From positions 24,444 to 88,443 of the forward strand of contig DKMD01000034.1 of NCBI GenBank assembly GCA_002470465.1: a DNA stretch of 64,000 nt. The letters are read 5' to 3'. The stretch comes from Pluralibacter sp. UBA7423 (lineage in GTDB: Bacteria; Pseudomonadota; Gammaproteobacteria; Enterobacterales; Enterobacteriaceae). Made by a program: the position numbers and the translations under genes. Of the stretch, positions 29,606-39,814 are shown one piece after another. Numbering within the stretch: the stretch's first letter is position 1; each line of letters begins with the position of its first letter. A model generated the notes under the pieces. It was not told the origin of the DNA. It searched no databases and saw nothing but the letters and a program-made list of their open reading frames with translations.

Positions 29606-31660
29606 ATGGAACTAAAAGCAACCGCCCTCGGCAAGCGAATGGCGCAGCACCCTTATGACAGGGTTGAACTCCTTAATGCGGGCGTAAAGGTTTCCGGGGA
29701 CCGCCATGAGTACCTGATCCCCTTCAATCAGCTGACGGCGATCCACTGTAAACGAGGTCTGGTCTGGGGCGAGCTGGAGTTTGTTCTGCCTGAAAACAAG
29801 GTCGTGCGCCTGCACGGCACTGAATGGGCAGACACGCAGCGTTTTCACCATCATCTGCAAACCCGCTGGCAGCAGTGGAGTGATGAGATGAGCGCTATCG
29901 CCGCTGAAGTACTTTCGCGGCAGCTGACGCTCATTGCCAACTCTGATGCTCAGGGTAAATGGCTCACTCGCGAGGCAGTGGCGCAGGTGCGGCAAAAAAT
30001 TCACCAGGCGCTGGAAGCGCTTCCGGTGCCCGTCAGTCGACTCGAGAGTTTCGACAACTGTCGTGAACTCTGGCGGCAGTGTCAGGCATGGCTGAAAGAC
30101 CGGGATGCCAGTCGTCTTCAACACAACCAGCATTTCACTGAGATGATGCTCGAGCACTATTCCGCTTTCTTTAAAAATATCGAATCCTCCCCGCTCAACG
30201 ACGCGCAGGCCAGAGCCGTGGTCAACGGTGAACGTTCATTGCTGGTGCTGGCTGGTGCGGGAAGTGGCAAAACCTCAGTGCTGGTGGCCAGAGCCGGATG
30301 GCTTTTGATGCGGGGGGAAGCCGCAGCTGAACAGATATTGCTTCTGGCGTTTGGTCGCAAAGCGGCGCAGGAGATGGACGACCGCATCCGGGAGCGGCTC
30401 AATACTGAAGACATTAGCGCAAAAACGTTCCATGCGTTGGCGCTCTACATCATTCAGCAGGGCAGCAAGAAAGTGCCGGTTGTCAGCAAGCTGGAAAATG
30501 ACACTCAGGCCCGGCAGAAGCTGTTCACCGACTGCTGGCAGCAGCAGTGTCAGGAGAAAAAGGCTCAGGCTAAAGGCTGGCGACAGTGGCTGGAGGAAGA
30601 GATGGAGTGGGAGGTGCCGGAGGGGGATTACTGGCACGATCCGAAGATCCTTCGCCGGATGGGCAGCCGTCTCGATCGCTGGGTGAGCCTGATGCGCTCG
30701 CACGGTGGCTCCCAGGCCGAAATGATCGACAGCGCTCCTGACGAGATCCGAGAGCTGTTTGGCAAACGAGTCAAGCTGATGGCACCTCTGCTGAAGGCCT
30801 GGAAAACGGCCTTAAAAGAGGAAGGGGCTGTCGATTTCTCCGGGCTTATCCATCAGGCGATCAACATCCTGGAAAAAGGGCGTTTTGTCAGCCCATGGAA
30901 GCACATTCTGGTTGATGAATTTCAGGATATATCACCGCAGCGTGCTGCTTTACTGGCGGCGCTGCGCAAACAGAATTCTCACACCACGTTGTTCGCCGTC
31001 GGCGATGACTGGCAGGCGATATACCGCTTCAGCGGGGCGCAGCTCTCGCTGACTACGGCCTTTAGTGAGACCTTCGGTGAAGGAGACAGCTGTGCACTGG
31101 ACACCACCTACCGCTTCAATGGGCGTATTGGCGAAGTTGCCAACAGCTTCATTCAACAAAATCCGCATCAGCTGCGAAAACCGCTTAACAGCCTCACTGC
31201 CGGGGATAAAAAAGCGGTAACGCTGCTGCCGGACGACCAGCTTGATGCCTTGCTCGACAAGCTGAGCGGTTACGCCAAACCGGAGCAGAGAATTTTGGTG
31301 ATGGCGCGATACCATCACCTGAAGCCATCGGCGCTCGACAAAGCGGCGACGCGCTGGCCGAAGCTTACGATAGATTTTATGACCATTCATGCCAGCAAAG
31401 GTCAGCAGGCAGATTACGCGATTGTTCTCGGATTGCAGGAGGGGCAGGATGCGTTTCCGGCTCCCGCGCGGGAATCGATCATGGAGCAGGCATTGCTGCC
31501 GCAGCCGGAGGATTTCCCCGATGCGGAAGAGCGGCGTTTGCTGTATGTGGCAATGACCCGTGCGCGTGAACGCGTCTGGCTGATGTTTAATAAGCAGCAG
31601 CCTTCGGCGTTTGTTGATGCGCTGAAATATCTGGATGTGCCGGTGGCGCGTAAACCCTGA
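29606..31660 (+). CDS. helD: DNA helicase IV
   Basis: Superfamily 1 3'-5' helicase (UvrD/Rep-like), 684 residues as in E. coli. An N-terminal family-specific region (about 1-195) precedes the helicase core. Walker A AGAGSGKT lies around residue 220. Motif II is VDEFQDISPQRAALL, motif III GDDWQAIYRFSGA, and motif VI VAMTRARERVWL near the C terminus. The gene stands alone between divergent yccF and convergent mgsA. Confidence 0.97.
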   Translation: MELKATALGKRMAQHPYDRVELLNAGVKVSGDRHEYLIPFNQLTAIHCKRGLVWGELEFVLPENKVVRLHGTEWADTQRFHHHLQTRWQQWSDEMSAIAAEVLSRQLTLIANSDAQGKWLTREAVAQVRQKIHQALEALPVPVSRLESFDNCRELWRQCQAWLKDRDASRLQHNQHFTEMMLEHYSAFFKNIESSPLNDAQARAVVNGERSLLVLAGAGSGKTSVLVARAGWLLMRGEAAAEQILLLAFGRKAAQEMDDRIRERLNTEDISAKTFHALALYIIQQGSKKVPVVSKLENDTQARQKLFTDCWQQQCQEKKAQAKGWRQWLEEEMEWEVPEGDYWHDPKILRRMGSRLDRWVSLMRSHGGSQAEMIDSAPDEIRELFGKRVKLMAPLLKAWKTALKEEGAVDFSGLIHQAINILEKGRFVSPWKHILVDEFQDISPQRAALLAALRKQNSHTTLFAVGDDWQAIYRFSGAQLSLTTAFSETFGEGDSCALDTTYRFNGRIGEVANSFIQQNPHQLRKPLNSLTAGDKKAVTLLPDDQLDALLDKLSGYAKPEQRILVMARYHHLKPSALDKAATRWPKLTIDFMTIHASKGQQADYAIVLGLQEGQDAFPAPARESIMEQALLPQPEDFPDAEERRLLYVAMTRARERVWLMFNKQQPSAFVDALKYLDVPVARKP

Positions 31661-31661
31661 A

Positions 31662-31687
31662 AAAAATCCCCTCGTTGAGGGGATTTT
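31662..31687. terminator. bidirectional terminator helD/mgsA
   Basis: AAAAATCCCCTC and GAGGGGATTTTT with a GTT loop: a short, strong hairpin with A and T tracts on both strands, squeezed between the stops at 31660 and 31690. Confidence 0.92.
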
Positions 31688-31689
31688 TG

Positions 31690-32148
31690 TTATTTCAGGC
31701 GTTCAGCCAGATAGCGCTGGTAATCAGGTATCTGGATATCTACCGGCGCGTTGAAGTTGGGTGACTGAATAATGAAATCCGCCGTCGCTACGTTGGTCGC
31801 CACCGGAATATTCCACACGGTTGCCAGACGCAAAAGGGCTTTAACATCAGGATCGTGCGGCACCGCATTCAGCGGATCCCAGAAGAAAATGAGCACGTCG
31901 ATTTTGCCTTCGGCGATCATCGCGCCAACCTGCTGATCGCCGCCCATTGGGCCGCTCAGCATGGCGTTCACTTCAAGACCGGTTGCGCGCTGCACCAGAT
32001 TACCGGTGGTGCCTGTACCATACAGAACGTGCTGAGCCAGCAGCGGCTGATGACGCTCAACCCAGGCCTTCAGCATCTGTTTGCAGTGATCGTGCGCCAC
32101 CAGGGCGATGTGCTTGCGGCCCGGCAGGGTGCGGGTTGTCTGTTCCAT
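31690..32148 (-). CDS. mgsA: methylglyoxal synthase
   Basis: Turns dihydroxyacetone phosphate into methylglyoxal and phosphate, a bypass of lower glycolysis under phosphate limitation or sugar-phosphate stress. 152 residues from [21 protein letters not shown] lies seven bases before this ATG, while an ATG two codons earlier is too close to it. The phosphate-binding GTGTTGN stretch and the catalytic Asp in [14 protein letters not shown], with FFWDPLN, are all present. Confidence 0.97.
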   Translation of the reverse strand: MEQTTRTLPGRKHIALVAHDHCKQMLKAWVERHQPLLAQHVLYGTGTTGNLVQRATGLEVNAMLSGPMGGDQQVGAMIAEGKIDVLIFFWDPLNAVPHDPDVKALLRLATVWNIPVATNVATADFIIQSPNFNAPVDIQIPDYQRYLAERLK

Positions 32149-32242
32149 AATCATTTCCCCATCATCAAGATGCGGACAGATTACTGAAAGTGACTATGGC
32201 TGCAAGCGCTAACGATACTTTTTCCTGTGCTGGGTCATGATA

Positions 32243-32905
32243 TCAGGAGGAGGGTTGCGATTTTACCCACTCCAGAAAACGATGGCGGGTTTGCGGATCG
32301 GCCAGCTGGAACCAGTATTTCAGCCGCTGTTCGGTCAGCGTTTGCGACTGTAAGGCCGGGTTATCCAGTTCGTTGGTTTTCGACAGCAGCGTGCTGTCGT
32401 CTGGCACGGCTGCGCTGAACTGAGTGCTGGAGGTTTGCTTGTTGGCGAGGTTCCAGGCGGTGGTGGCCTTCTCATAATCAATGTCGCTACCGGCCTGAGT
32501 AATCGCAAGGATATCGAGTTTGACCGGGATCGGCATCGCATTGCCGTCCAGCAGGCTGACGTGCGGGGTGTCGGTGAAAGCCTGAGTGTCCTCCAGCGTT
32601 TCGAGTCTTGGCAGGCTGAAGTTGATCTGACCTATAAGCTGGGAATTAAAGTTTGCGATAAGCGGCGGTGAAACGTAAAGCTGTCGATTTTGGTCTGGCA
32701 GAATAATCATTTTCTCAACCCGGAACACGACCTGGTGCGGCCCATTATCCACTTCAAGGCTTTCCGCGCCACGCAGCAGCAGGCTCGAGACTTTCTTACC
32801 GTCCAGTACCAGCAAATTGATGTCGCCAGAAAGCCGCAACGTTGTGGCGAAAACGCTGCCAGGCATCAGAAGTAACAGACACACCACGACCCATCCTGCT
32901 TTCAT
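32243..32905 (-). CDS. csgI: DUF2057 periplasmic protein YccT (CsgI)
   Basis: Secreted protein, 220 residues, with a signal peptide ([25 protein letters not shown]). DUF2057 family. Salmonella YccT has been described as CsgI, an inhibitor of CsgA curli subunit polymerisation, so a role in curli or matrix control is plausible by homology but not shown here. AGGAGAG precedes the ATG. Divergent from yccU. Confidence 0.85.
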   Translation of the reverse strand: MKAGWVVVCLLLLMPGSVFATTLRLSGDINLLVLDGKKVSSLLLRGAESLEVDNGPHQVVFRVEKMIILPDQNRQLYVSPPLIANFNSQLIGQINFSLPRLETLEDTQAFTDTPHVSLLDGNAMPIPVKLDILAITQAGSDIDYEKATTAWNLANKQTSSTQFSAAVPDDSTLLSKTNELDNPALQSQTLTEQRLKYWFQLADPQTRHRFLEWVKSQPSS

Positions 32906-33073
32906 TCCCGCTCTCCTGAAAGGACCCGCCCTTAGAGTGTATCAAAATTTTACGAAAGTGATTTTCATTAACATATAGACATAAACCACGATTCTGCCCT
33001 CATACTCTGGTATGACTGAATGGCTGACGTGCCTGGATTGTCGTACACTTTGCAAAATTGCCCGGAGGACAGA

Positions 33074-33487
33074 ATGAAAGAGAACGATATAGCAGGCATT
33101 TTAAAGCAAACCCGCACCATCGCACTGGTAGGGGCCAGCGATAAGCCCGATCGCCCAAGCTACCGGGTAATGAAATATCTGTTGGATCAGGGGTATCACG
33201 TGATTCCGGTATCGCCGAAGGTAGCAGGGAAAACGCTGCTCGGTCAGCAGGGCTATGGCACCCTTGCGGACGTACCGGAGAAGGTGGATATGGTCGACGT
33301 ATTCCGCAATTCAGAAGCCGCATGGGGCGTTGCCCAGGAAGCCATCGCCATTGGGGCGAAAACCCTGTGGCTGCAGCTTGGGGTGATTAACGAACAGGCC
33401 GCCGTGCTGGCAGGCGAAGCGGGATTGAACGTCGTAATGGACAGATGCCCGGCGATTGAAATCCCAAGGCTCGGGCTGGCTAAATAA
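33074..33487 (+). CDS. yccU: CoA-binding domain protein YccU
   Basis: 137-residue protein with a Rossmann CoA-binding fold: the glycine-containing nucleotide loop [33 protein letters not shown] lies at residues about 16-48. No catalytic function is known to me. Start chosen at [12 protein letters not shown] with GGAGGAC upstream; the open frame back to 33020 is not needed. A bidirectional terminator follows. Confidence 0.9.
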   Translation: MKENDIAGILKQTRTIALVGASDKPDRPSYRVMKYLLDQGYHVIPVSPKVAGKTLLGQQGYGTLADVPEKVDMVDVFRNSEAAWGVAQEAIAIGAKTLWLQLGVINEQAAVLAGEAGLNVVMDRCPAIEIPRLGLAK

Positions 33488-33490
33488 AAA

Positions 33491-33517
33491 GAAAACCCCG
33501 CAGGCGCGGGGTTTTTT
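33491..33517. terminator. bidirectional terminator yccU/hspQ
   Basis: GAAAACCCCGC with GCGGGGTTTTTT, a short loop (AGGC), between convergent stops at 33487 and 33520. Confidence 0.9.
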
Positions 33518-33519
33518 GA

Positions 33520-33837
33520 TCAGTTCCGCAGGCGTGGCGCCTGAAGCTGTTGGCGAATGGACTGGGCCAGTTCGTCCATTGAAGGTTGTTCCGGATGTTC
33601 GTCGGAGGCTTCGCTTTTTAGCTGCGCCTCGGCGAGGTAGGTATGGACGGGCTGACCGTCATCATCTTCCATCACCACGTGATACCACGGCGACGCGCGC
33701 AGTTCATCGTTTACTGCCACCTCGTCTTCCGCCGGATCCTCCAGCGAATATTCCGGGTCGATATCCACCACCACGCCCAGATACCCTAACAGGGAATGCC
33801 GGACCTGCTGGCCGATACCGAATTTGCTGGCAATCAT
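33520..33837 (-). CDS. hspQ: heat shock protein HspQ
   Basis: Small heat-shock protein (YccV-like, hemimethylated-DNA-binding domain fold). It promotes degradation of mutant DnaA and acts as a specificity factor for Lon in related species. 105 residues from [32 protein letters not shown]. Two adjacent ATGs follow GGGAGGTGACT; the second was chosen to match the family start. The conserved C-terminal [25 protein letters not shown] is present. Confidence 0.94.
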   Translation of the reverse strand: MIASKFGIGQQVRHSLLGYLGVVVDIDPEYSLEDPAEDEVAVNDELRASPWYHVVMEDDDGQPVHTYLAEAQLKSEASDEHPEQPSMDELAQSIRQQLQAPRLRN

Positions 33838-33900
33838 CATAGTCACCTCCCGGGAAACATTACTGACAATAAATATGCGGGCAATGTTTCACTTTTCAAC

Positions 33901-35091
33901 TTACATGACGCGACAGGCAAACCCTTTCAGATACAGCCCTTCCGGGTAGGTTGCAATCACCGGGTGATCGGCTGCCTGACGGAACTGTTCTATAAATTGT
34001 ACATCACGCCCGGCGTCTACGGCGGCATCGGCGATGATTTTCTGGAATAAATCCGTGGTCATCAGGCCTGAGCAGGAGTAGGTCATCAGCACGCCGCCTG
34101 GGTTCAGCAGCTGCATTGCCAGCATATTGATGTCTTTATAACCGCGGCAGGCGCCCATCAGCTGATTCTTGTTTTCGACGAACTTCGGCGGATCCATCAC
34201 GATCACGTCAAACTTCTCGCCTTCATCGCGGTATCTGCGCAGCAGCTTAAATACGTCGTCACGCACGAAATCGGCTTTATTCAGATCGAGCTTGTTGAGT
34301 TCGACGTTCTGTTTCGCCACATCCAGTGCCTCCTGTGAGGTATCGACGCTGATCACCTGACGGCAGCCGCCCATCAGCGCGGAGACGGCAAAACCGCCGG
34401 TATAAGAGAAGCAGTTCAGGACGCGCTTGTCTGCCACATAGCGGCGGGTCGCCAGGCGGCTGTCGCGCTGATCGAGGTAGTAACCGGTCTTGTGACCGTT
34501 CTGAATATCCACCAGCAGCTTCATACCGTGCTCTTCAATCGGCAGCAGGGCAGGTGGGATTTCGCCGGTTACTGGCCCTTGGGTCAGCTCCATTCCCTCT
34601 TTTTTCCGTACCGCGACGTCGCTGCGGTCGTAAATCGCGCAGTCCGGGTAGAGCGTTTGCAGAGCGCTGATTAACGCAGCACGTTGGTACTCTGCGCCAG
34701 CGCTGAGCAGCTGTAGTACGAGGAAGTTGCCGAAGCGGTCGATGGTCACGCCAGGCAGACCGTCAGATTCACCGGCGATCAGACGATAGCTGTCGAGGCC
34801 ATCTTTCTTCGCCAGCCAGTCACGCCAGGTTTGTGCCTGCTGCAGACGGCGCTCGAAGAAAGCGATATCGATGGTTTCGTTTTTATCGAACGTCCAGACG
34901 CGCGCGCGAATTTGTGAGGATGGAGAGTACGCGCCGCGGGCCAACCACTTCCCCTGATGGTCAACAATATCAATGGTTTCACCGGAAGAGGCTTTGCCTT
35001 CCATGCGCGCGACGGCGCCAGAGAAGATCCACGGGTGGCGGCGAAGTAAGGATTTTTCGCGGCCTTTGGCTAACACTAAACGTACGCTCAT
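33901..35091 (-). CDS. rlmI: 23S rRNA m5C1962 methyltransferase
   Basis: Methylates C1962 of 23S rRNA. N-terminal PUA domain (residues 1-75), then a central EEHGM-like subdomain and a Rossmann methyltransferase. The SAM motif is [17 protein letters not shown] (around 225). The catalytic cysteines are in MDPPKF and in TYSCSG (around residue 333). 396 residues, as in E. coli. Formerly yccW. Divergent from acyP. Confidence 0.97.
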   Translation of the reverse strand: MSVRLVLAKGREKSLLRRHPWIFSGAVARMEGKASSGETIDIVDHQGKWLARGAYSPSSQIRARVWTFDKNETIDIAFFERRLQQAQTWRDWLAKKDGLDSYRLIAGESDGLPGVTIDRFGNFLVLQLLSAGAEYQRAALISALQTLYPDCAIYDRSDVAVRKKEGMELTQGPVTGEIPPALLPIEEHGMKLLVDIQNGHKTGYYLDQRDSRLATRRYVADKRVLNCFSYTGGFAVSALMGGCRQVISVDTSQEALDVAKQNVELNKLDLNKADFVRDDVFKLLRRYRDEGEKFDVIVMDPPKFVENKNQLMGACRGYKDINMLAMQLLNPGGVLMTYSCSGLMTTDLFQKIIADAAVDAGRDVQFIEQFRQAADHPVIATYPEGLYLKGFACRVM

Positions 35092-35177
35092 AATTTGCTA
35101 TTCTGTTGATTCAAAGAAAATGGGCGCCATTTTCCCACGTCAGCGGGGAAATGCAACGACTAACCGGGAGAACAGGT

Positions 35178-35459
35178 ATGGCGCAGGTATGCATGATTGC
35201 ATGGGTTCACGGCCTGGTGCAGGGCGTCGGGTTTCGCTATAGCACCCAGCGTGAAGCGTTAAAGCTCGGGCTAACCGGGTATGCCAAAAATCTGGATGAC
35301 GGCAGTGTGGAAGTGCTGGCGTGCGGGGAAACGGAAAAGGTGGAACAGCTAATCGCCTGGCTTAAAGCGGGCGGGCCGCGCAGCGCCCGGGTGGATAAGG
35401 TTCTGGCTGAACCACACCAGCCCGGGAAAACATGGACCGACTTTGGGATCCGCTATTAA
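35178..35459 (+). CDS. acyP: acylphosphatase
   Basis: Small acylphosphatase that hydrolyses carboxyl-phosphate bonds. 93 residues from [24 protein letters not shown], with the phosphate loop GLVQGVGFR at about 12-20, its Arg and the later catalytic Asn in [13 protein letters not shown]. Start set by similarity, with GGGAGAACAGGT before the ATG. Its stop overlaps the convergent tusE stop by four bases. Confidence 0.95.
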   Translation: MAQVCMIAWVHGLVQGVGFRYSTQREALKLGLTGYAKNLDDGSVEVLACGETEKVEQLIAWLKAGGPRSARVDKVLAEPHQPGKTWTDFGIRY

Positions 35460-35785
35460 ATGCACTTCACCGGTTTTGGCAGGCCAGCGATTTTTGTGGC
35501 CTGCTTTGCCGGGCCTTTCGGAAATAAGCGATACAGGTAGCGGCTGTTGCCTTTCTCTTCACCGAATTTATTGGCCATCGCTTTGACCAGCATACGGATG
35601 GCAGGCGAAGTATTGAATTCGAGATAAAATTCGCGCACAAAGCGCACCACTTCCCAGTGCTCAGGCGAGAGGGTAATGTCCTCTTTTGCGGCAATCACTT
35701 CCGCCAGGCCTTCGCTCCACTGGCTGCTCTCTTTCAGATAACCGTCGTTATCGGTCTCGATCTCTTTATCGTCAAAATTCAACAT
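35456..35785 (-). CDS. tusE: sulfurtransferase TusE
   Basis: DsrC-family sulfur carrier that takes sulfur from TusBCD and passes it to MnmA for 2-thiouridine formation in tRNA. 109 residues; the sulfur-accepting Cys is the penultimate residue (KPVKCI). The segment [29 protein letters not shown] is nearly identical to E. coli. Confidence 0.97.
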   Translation of the reverse strand: MLNFDDKEIETDNDGYLKESSQWSEGLAEVIAAKEDITLSPEHWEVVRFVREFYLEFNTSPAIRMLVKAMANKFGEEKGNSRYLYRLFPKGPAKQATKIAGLPKPVKCI

Positions 35786-35827
35786 AGTTTTTCATAACCA
35801 TCTTCAGAAACCGCCGCAGTGTAGCAA

Positions 35828-35853
35828 AAAACAAAGCCCCGCATAAGCGGGGC
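35828..35853 (-). terminator. yccA terminator
   Basis: AGCCCCGC and GCGGGGC around ATAA. On the minus strand it is followed by TTTGTTTTTTGC. It lies 22 bases after the yccA stop and before tusE. Confidence 0.85.
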
Positions 35854-35874
35854 CCGGGTAACGCATAAATCGTC

Positions 35875-36534
35875 TTAGTCTCTGCTGGCGAAGCCGAGAA
35901 TGCTCAGCAGGCTGACAAAGATGTTGTACAGTGACACGTACAGGCTGACGGTGGCGCGAATATAGTTGGTTTCGCCACCGTGAATGATGTTGCTGGTTTC
36001 ATACAGAATGGCACCTGAGGAAATCAGGATAAACACTGCGCTGATCGCCAGATGCAGCGCCGGCAGCTGCAGGAAGATGTTGGCAACCATACCGATCAGT
36101 ACAACCACGATCCCTGCCATCAGCATACCGCCGAGGAAGGACATATCTTTGCGGGTGGTCAGCACGTAGGCGGAGCAGCAGAAGAACACCAGCGCGGTTC
36201 CACCGAGCGCCATGCCGATCACATCACCCATACCTGCAGAGATATAAGCGTTCAGCATTGGGCCGAGGATATAACCGAGGAAGCCGGTGAAAGCGAACGC
36301 AGACAAAATACCCACAGGTTTGTCTGCCGTTTTATAGGTCAGGAACATCAGGCCGTACATGCCGACCAGCGTCAGGATAAGGCCCGGAGAAGGCAGCATC
36401 AGAACGGTACTTGCCGTCGCCGTGATAGCGGAAAACGCCAGCGTCAGGCTCAGCAGAAAATAGGTATTACGCAGGACTTTGTGTGTGCTAAGTAGCGATG
36501 AACGATCGCGCGACGAGGTAATAATACGATCCAT
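35875..36534 (-). CDS. yccA: FtsH modulator YccA (BI-1 family)
   Basis: Seven-helix inner-membrane protein of the Bax-inhibitor-1 (UPF0005) family. In E. coli it is a substrate and modulator of the FtsH protease and relieves the toxicity of jammed Sec translocons. 219 residues from [21 protein letters not shown]; a much longer open frame upstream (to 37239) is an artefact running through the next gene. The conserved acidic C-terminal pair region ([18 protein letters not shown]) is present. Divergent from the next gene with a 270-base AT-rich gap. Confidence 0.95.
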   Translation of the reverse strand: MDRIITSSRDRSSLLSTHKVLRNTYFLLSLTLAFSAITATASTVLMLPSPGLILTLVGMYGLMFLTYKTADKPVGILSAFAFTGFLGYILGPMLNAYISAGMGDVIGMALGGTALVFFCCSAYVLTTRKDMSFLGGMLMAGIVVVLIGMVANIFLQLPALHLAISAVFILISSGAILYETSNIIHGGETNYIRATVSLYVSLYNIFVSLLSILGFASRD

Positions 36535-36807
36535 AGTGTCACTCTCTTTATAGACAGTTGTCATAACTGCTGAGAATAAGTAAACAAAGTCCAAAGCTCT
36601 AGTGCTTTTACCCATCTTTACCGACCCGTTTTCCCTGCCCGGTAGACGAAAATATCGGCGATAAAATTCATCGCAGCACGTTCGTTGCTTTTTTGCCGTT
36701 AACCAGATCGACATCTTATAGGTTACTGAAAAATATTGCCTTATTGCGAAACCACCGCTAACACTGAAAACGGTGTCACCCATAATGAAATCAATAAGGC
36801 AAAGGAT

Positions 36808-38436
36808 ATGAAACCACAAAAGCACAACCCTATTACGCAGGTGCTGCTCCTGGCTGGACTGCTCGGCGCTACTTCCCTGAGCTGGGCGGCGCAGGTGCCG
36901 GAAGGTACAGCGCTTGCGGACAAACAGGAGCTGGTCAGGAATAACGGTAGCGAGCCTGCCACGCTTGACCCACATAAAGTGGAAAGTGATGTCGAGGGCA
37001 ATATTATCAGAGACATCTTCGACGGGCTGGTGGCGGTGCGTGCCGATGGCTCGATAGAACCGCGCCTGGCGGAAAAGTGGGAGGAGAAAGACAATACGGT
37101 CTGGACTTTCCACCTGCGCCCGGGCATTACCTGGTCTGACGGAACCGCGATCACCGCACAGGATGTGGTCTGGAGCTGGCAGCGTCTGGTTGATCCCAAA
37201 ACTGTCTCCCCGTATGCCAGCTATCCCGGAAATATGCATATCGTGAATGCTGCAGACATTGCCCTTGGTAAAAAATCACCCGACGCATTAGGTGTAAAAG
37301 CCCTGGATGACAACACGCTACAGGTCACGCTTTCCCAGCCGAATGCCGCGTTTCTTTCTATGCTCGATCATTATGTGATGGTTCCTGTCGATCCGGTACT
37401 GGTGCAGCGCTTTGGCGACAAGTGGACTCAGCCGCAGCACATTGTCACGAGCGGCGCATACAAGCCGACGCAATGGGTGGTGAATGAACGTATCGTTGCA
37501 GAACGTAATCCGAAGTACTGGGATAATGAACATACGGTGATTAATAAAGTGACCTATCTGCCGATTGCCTCTGAAGCGGCGGATGTGAATCGCTATAAGG
37601 CAGGGGAGATCGATATTGTCTATACGGTTCCGATTAACCAGTTTGCGCAGCTGAAAAAGACCATGGGCAGCCAGTTGGACGTTTCGCCGCAGCTTGCCAC
37701 CTACTACTATCAGTTCAATACGACCAAAGCACCGTTTAACGACGCGCGCGTGCGTCGTGCGCTGAATATGGCGCTGGATAAAGACATCATCGCTGACAAA
37801 GTGCTGGGGCAGGGGCAGCGCCCGGCCTGGTTAATCAGCCAGCCGGAAATCGGCGGCGTCAGTCTGAAAAATCCTGACTACGCCAGCTGGCCGCGTGATA
37901 AACGTATCGCCGAGGCGAAAAAGCTGCTGGCGGAAGCCGGATTTGGCGAGAATCATCCGCTCTCTTTCAACCTACTGTACAACACCTCTGAATCTCATCA
38001 GCGCATTGCTATTGCCGCCAGTTCGATGTGGAAGAAAAATCTGGGCGTGGAAGTGAAGCTGCAAAATCAGGAATGGAAAACCATGCTGGACTCCATGCAT
38101 ACCGGTAACTTTGACGTCGTGCGCTATGCCTGGATTGCCGACTACGATGATGCTTCAACCTTCCTGAACAACTTCCGTACCGGCGACAGCGAAAACACCA
38201 GCAAATACAGCAACACGACCTTTGACCAGATGCTGGTGGATGCGGCTAAAGCAACGGATGTGGCAAAGCGAGGCGAATATTACCAGAAAGCAGAAGATAT
38301 TCTTGCACAGGACGTTCCGGCTATACCGGTTTATCACTATGTGCGTACCCACCTGGTGAAACCCTGGGTTGGTGGCTTCACGCCGGATAAGCTCGGGTTC
38401 TACTACACCAAAGATATGTTTATCAAAAAGCATTGA
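36808..38436 (+). CDS. oligopeptide ABC transporter substrate-binding protein (OppA/MppA-like)
   Basis: Periplasmic peptide-binding protein of the SBP_bac_5 family, 542 residues. Signal peptide [33 protein letters not shown] (cleavage about residue 27). It shares the OppA/MppA hallmarks [69 protein letters not shown] and LVKPWVGG. It is a paralogue rather than OppA itself: no oppBCDF genes are nearby, so like MppA it may borrow the Opp permease. The start is set by the signal peptide and AAAGGAT upstream. Ligand unknown. Confidence 0.88.
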   Translation: MKPQKHNPITQVLLLAGLLGATSLSWAAQVPEGTALADKQELVRNNGSEPATLDPHKVESDVEGNIIRDIFDGLVAVRADGSIEPRLAEKWEEKDNTVWTFHLRPGITWSDGTAITAQDVVWSWQRLVDPKTVSPYASYPGNMHIVNAADIALGKKSPDALGVKALDDNTLQVTLSQPNAAFLSMLDHYVMVPVDPVLVQRFGDKWTQPQHIVTSGAYKPTQWVVNERIVAERNPKYWDNEHTVINKVTYLPIASEAADVNRYKAGEIDIVYTVPINQFAQLKKTMGSQLDVSPQLATYYYQFNTTKAPFNDARVRRALNMALDKDIIADKVLGQGQRPAWLISQPEIGGVSLKNPDYASWPRDKRIAEAKKLLAEAGFGENHPLSFNLLYNTSESHQRIAIAASSMWKKNLGVEVKLQNQEWKTMLDSMHTGNFDVVRYAWIADYDDASTFLNNFRTGDSENTSKYSNTTFDQMLVDAAKATDVAKRGEYYQKAEDILAQDVPAIPVYHYVRTHLVKPWVGGFTPDKLGFYYTKDMFIKKH

Positions 38437-38540
38437 GCAATTTTTTCGGGTAAAAATGCTGAAATACTGGTCAATGCGTTGTAATTTAAGCCAATTAAAC
38501 ACGATTTGACTGTTTTTCAGGCAAACGAACGAGGTGGGGG

Positions 38541-38569
38541 TTTACAGGATGCCTTCTGATGTTTAAAGT
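38541..38569 (+). promoter_or_regulatory. promoter of the tRNA-Ser gene
   Basis: TTTACA (38541-38546) as -35, a 17-base spacer, and TAAAGT (38564-38569) as -10, followed by a GC-rich stretch (ACGCCTC) of the kind seen at stringently controlled tRNA promoters. Confidence 0.6.
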
Positions 38570-38581
38570 ACGCCTCACTTA

Positions 38582-38669
38582 GGAAGCGTGGCCGAGCGGT
38601 TGAAGGCACCGGTCTTGAAAACCGGCGACCCGAAAGGGTTCTAGAGTTCGAATCTCTACGCTTCCGCCA
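38582..38669 (+). tRNA. serT: tRNA-Ser (anticodon TGA)
   Basis: An 88-base class II tRNA. The acceptor stem GGAAGCG pairs with CGCTTCC, then G and an encoded CCA. D loop GAGCGGTTGAAGG. The anticodon stem CCGGT/ACCGG encloses CTTGAAA, giving anticodon TGA. The long variable arm CGACCCGAAAGGGTTC is typical of tRNA-Ser. T loop GTTCGAATC. It differs from the E. coli serT gene at only a few stem positions. No second copy of the 3' end was seen nearby, so no att repeat could be assigned. Confidence 0.97.
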
Positions 38670-38675
38670 AACATG

Positions 38676-38709
38676 AAACCCCAGCTCAGTGATGAGCTGG
38701 GGTTTTTCT
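38676..38709 (+). terminator. serT terminator
   Basis: AAACCCCAGCTCA (38676-38688) and TGAGCTGGGGTTT (38693-38705) form a perfect 13-base stem with a GTGA loop, then TTCTTT. It may also act for the convergent regulator gene ending at 38736. Confidence 0.88.
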
Positions 38710-38735
38710 TTGTACCGAATTTGACAACGCACGCG

Positions 38736-39704
38736 TCAGTAAACGCTACGCAGGTGAAGTTTGCGGTACATCGGCGGCGTCATGCCCATGTGTCGGATAA
38801 AGGCCCGGCGCAGGCTGTCCGCGCTGCTGTAGCCTACCGCACCGGCGATTGTTTTCAGCGGCGCATCCGAACTTTCCAGCATCTCTCTGACCCGCTTAAT
38901 GCGGCAGGCTTCCAGCCATTCGCCTGGACGCTCGTCCAGCTGTTCCCGAAAAAGTCGATTAAGGTGACGGGTGCTGAGTCCGATATGATCGGCCAGGTCC
39001 TTGAGGGAATGAATGTTCCCGAGATGGGTCAGCGCCCAGCGCTGAAGCTCCTGCAACGCCTCGCGACCGCTCAGGGAGAGTTCTTGCCCCCGGACATAAT
39101 GGCTCTGGTTGACCGGGCGTCGGAAAAACATCACCAGATTGCTGGCGATTTCCATCGCCGGTTCCCTGCCCAAATCTTCCTCCACCAGGCGCAAAGCCAG
39201 ATCCATCCCGGAAGTCACGCCCGCCGCCGTTCTGACAGGGCCGTCCGCCACGTACAAAGCATCCTTATCCACCCGAATATCCGGCCAGGTTTTTGCCAGT
39301 TCATCGGCAGATGACCAGTGCGTCGTCACCGTGCGCTTGGTCAGTACGCCCGCCTGGGCCAGCAGAAATGCACCTGTACAAATGGAGCCAAACCGGCGGC
39401 TGGCCTCACAGAGTTTTTTGATGTCTGCGTAGATTTCATTGCTGAAGGTTCTTCGCACGGCATCAGGCATACCCGCCACAAGAAACGTATCTGGCCTGAA
39501 TGTCGCGCATTCAGTCAGGCGGAGATGGCCCACAACTTCGATTCCTGAGGAGGCCCTCACGGGGCCCGCCTCCAGCGTCACAATCTTCAGCTCATACACG
39601 TCACGGCGAAGCAAAGAATTGGCTTCGGCAAACACATCCAGCGGGCCGGAGACGTCCAGCAGCTGCACGCCCGGCACGGCAAGTATCGCAATGGTACGTT
39701 TCAC
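38736..39704 (-). CDS. GATase1/AraC-type transcriptional regulator (GlxA/FtrA family)
   Basis: Regulator with an N-terminal DJ-1/PfpI (GATase1-like) domain (residues 5-165) and two AraC helix-turn-helix motifs (about 220-318, with GLSTRHLNRLFREQLDERPGEWLEACRIKRVREML). The nucleophile-elbow Cys109 (GSICTGAF) and His129 are kept, as in members that sense small molecules. The start is a GTG at 39704 (MKRTIAILAVPGVQLLDVSGPLDVFAEAN), with a poor ribosome site. Divergent from the HD hydrolase at 39815, with a small palindrome between them, so that gene is the likely target. Ligand unknown. Confidence 0.9.
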   Translation of the reverse strand: MKRTIAILAVPGVQLLDVSGPLDVFAEANSLLRRDVYELKIVTLEAGPVRASSGIEVVGHLRLTECATFRPDTFLVAGMPDAVRRTFSNEIYADIKKLCEASRRFGSICTGAFLLAQAGVLTKRTVTTHWSSADELAKTWPDIRVDKDALYVADGPVRTAAGVTSGMDLALRLVEEDLGREPAMEIASNLVMFFRRPVNQSHYVRGQELSLSGREALQELQRWALTHLGNIHSLKDLADHIGLSTRHLNRLFREQLDERPGEWLEACRIKRVREMLESSDAPLKTIAGAVGYSSADSLRRAFIRHMGMTPPMYRKLHLRSVY

Positions 39705-39742
39705 TCTTTTTCATGGCCTCTTTGATCGGAATGTCTCTATTT

Positions 39743-39755
39743 GTCTTTATAAGAC
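39743..39755. promoter_or_regulatory. palindrome in the divergent regulator/HD-hydrolase gap
   Basis: GTCTT-TAT-AAGAC is a perfect inverted repeat in the 110-base space between the two divergent genes. It could be an operator; the TTTATAAG core could equally be part of a promoter -10. Confidence 0.35.
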
Positions 39756-39814
39756 CAATGATGACATGCAGATTGCCATTTACACTGTTCTGACTCAATC
39801 AACAGGAGAAGAAA

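Noticed and set aside
35875..37239. A 454-codon minus-strand frame
   Set aside because: Only its last 219 codons are yccA; the upstream part is antisense to the oligopeptide-binding gene and the divergent promoter and has no ribosome site.
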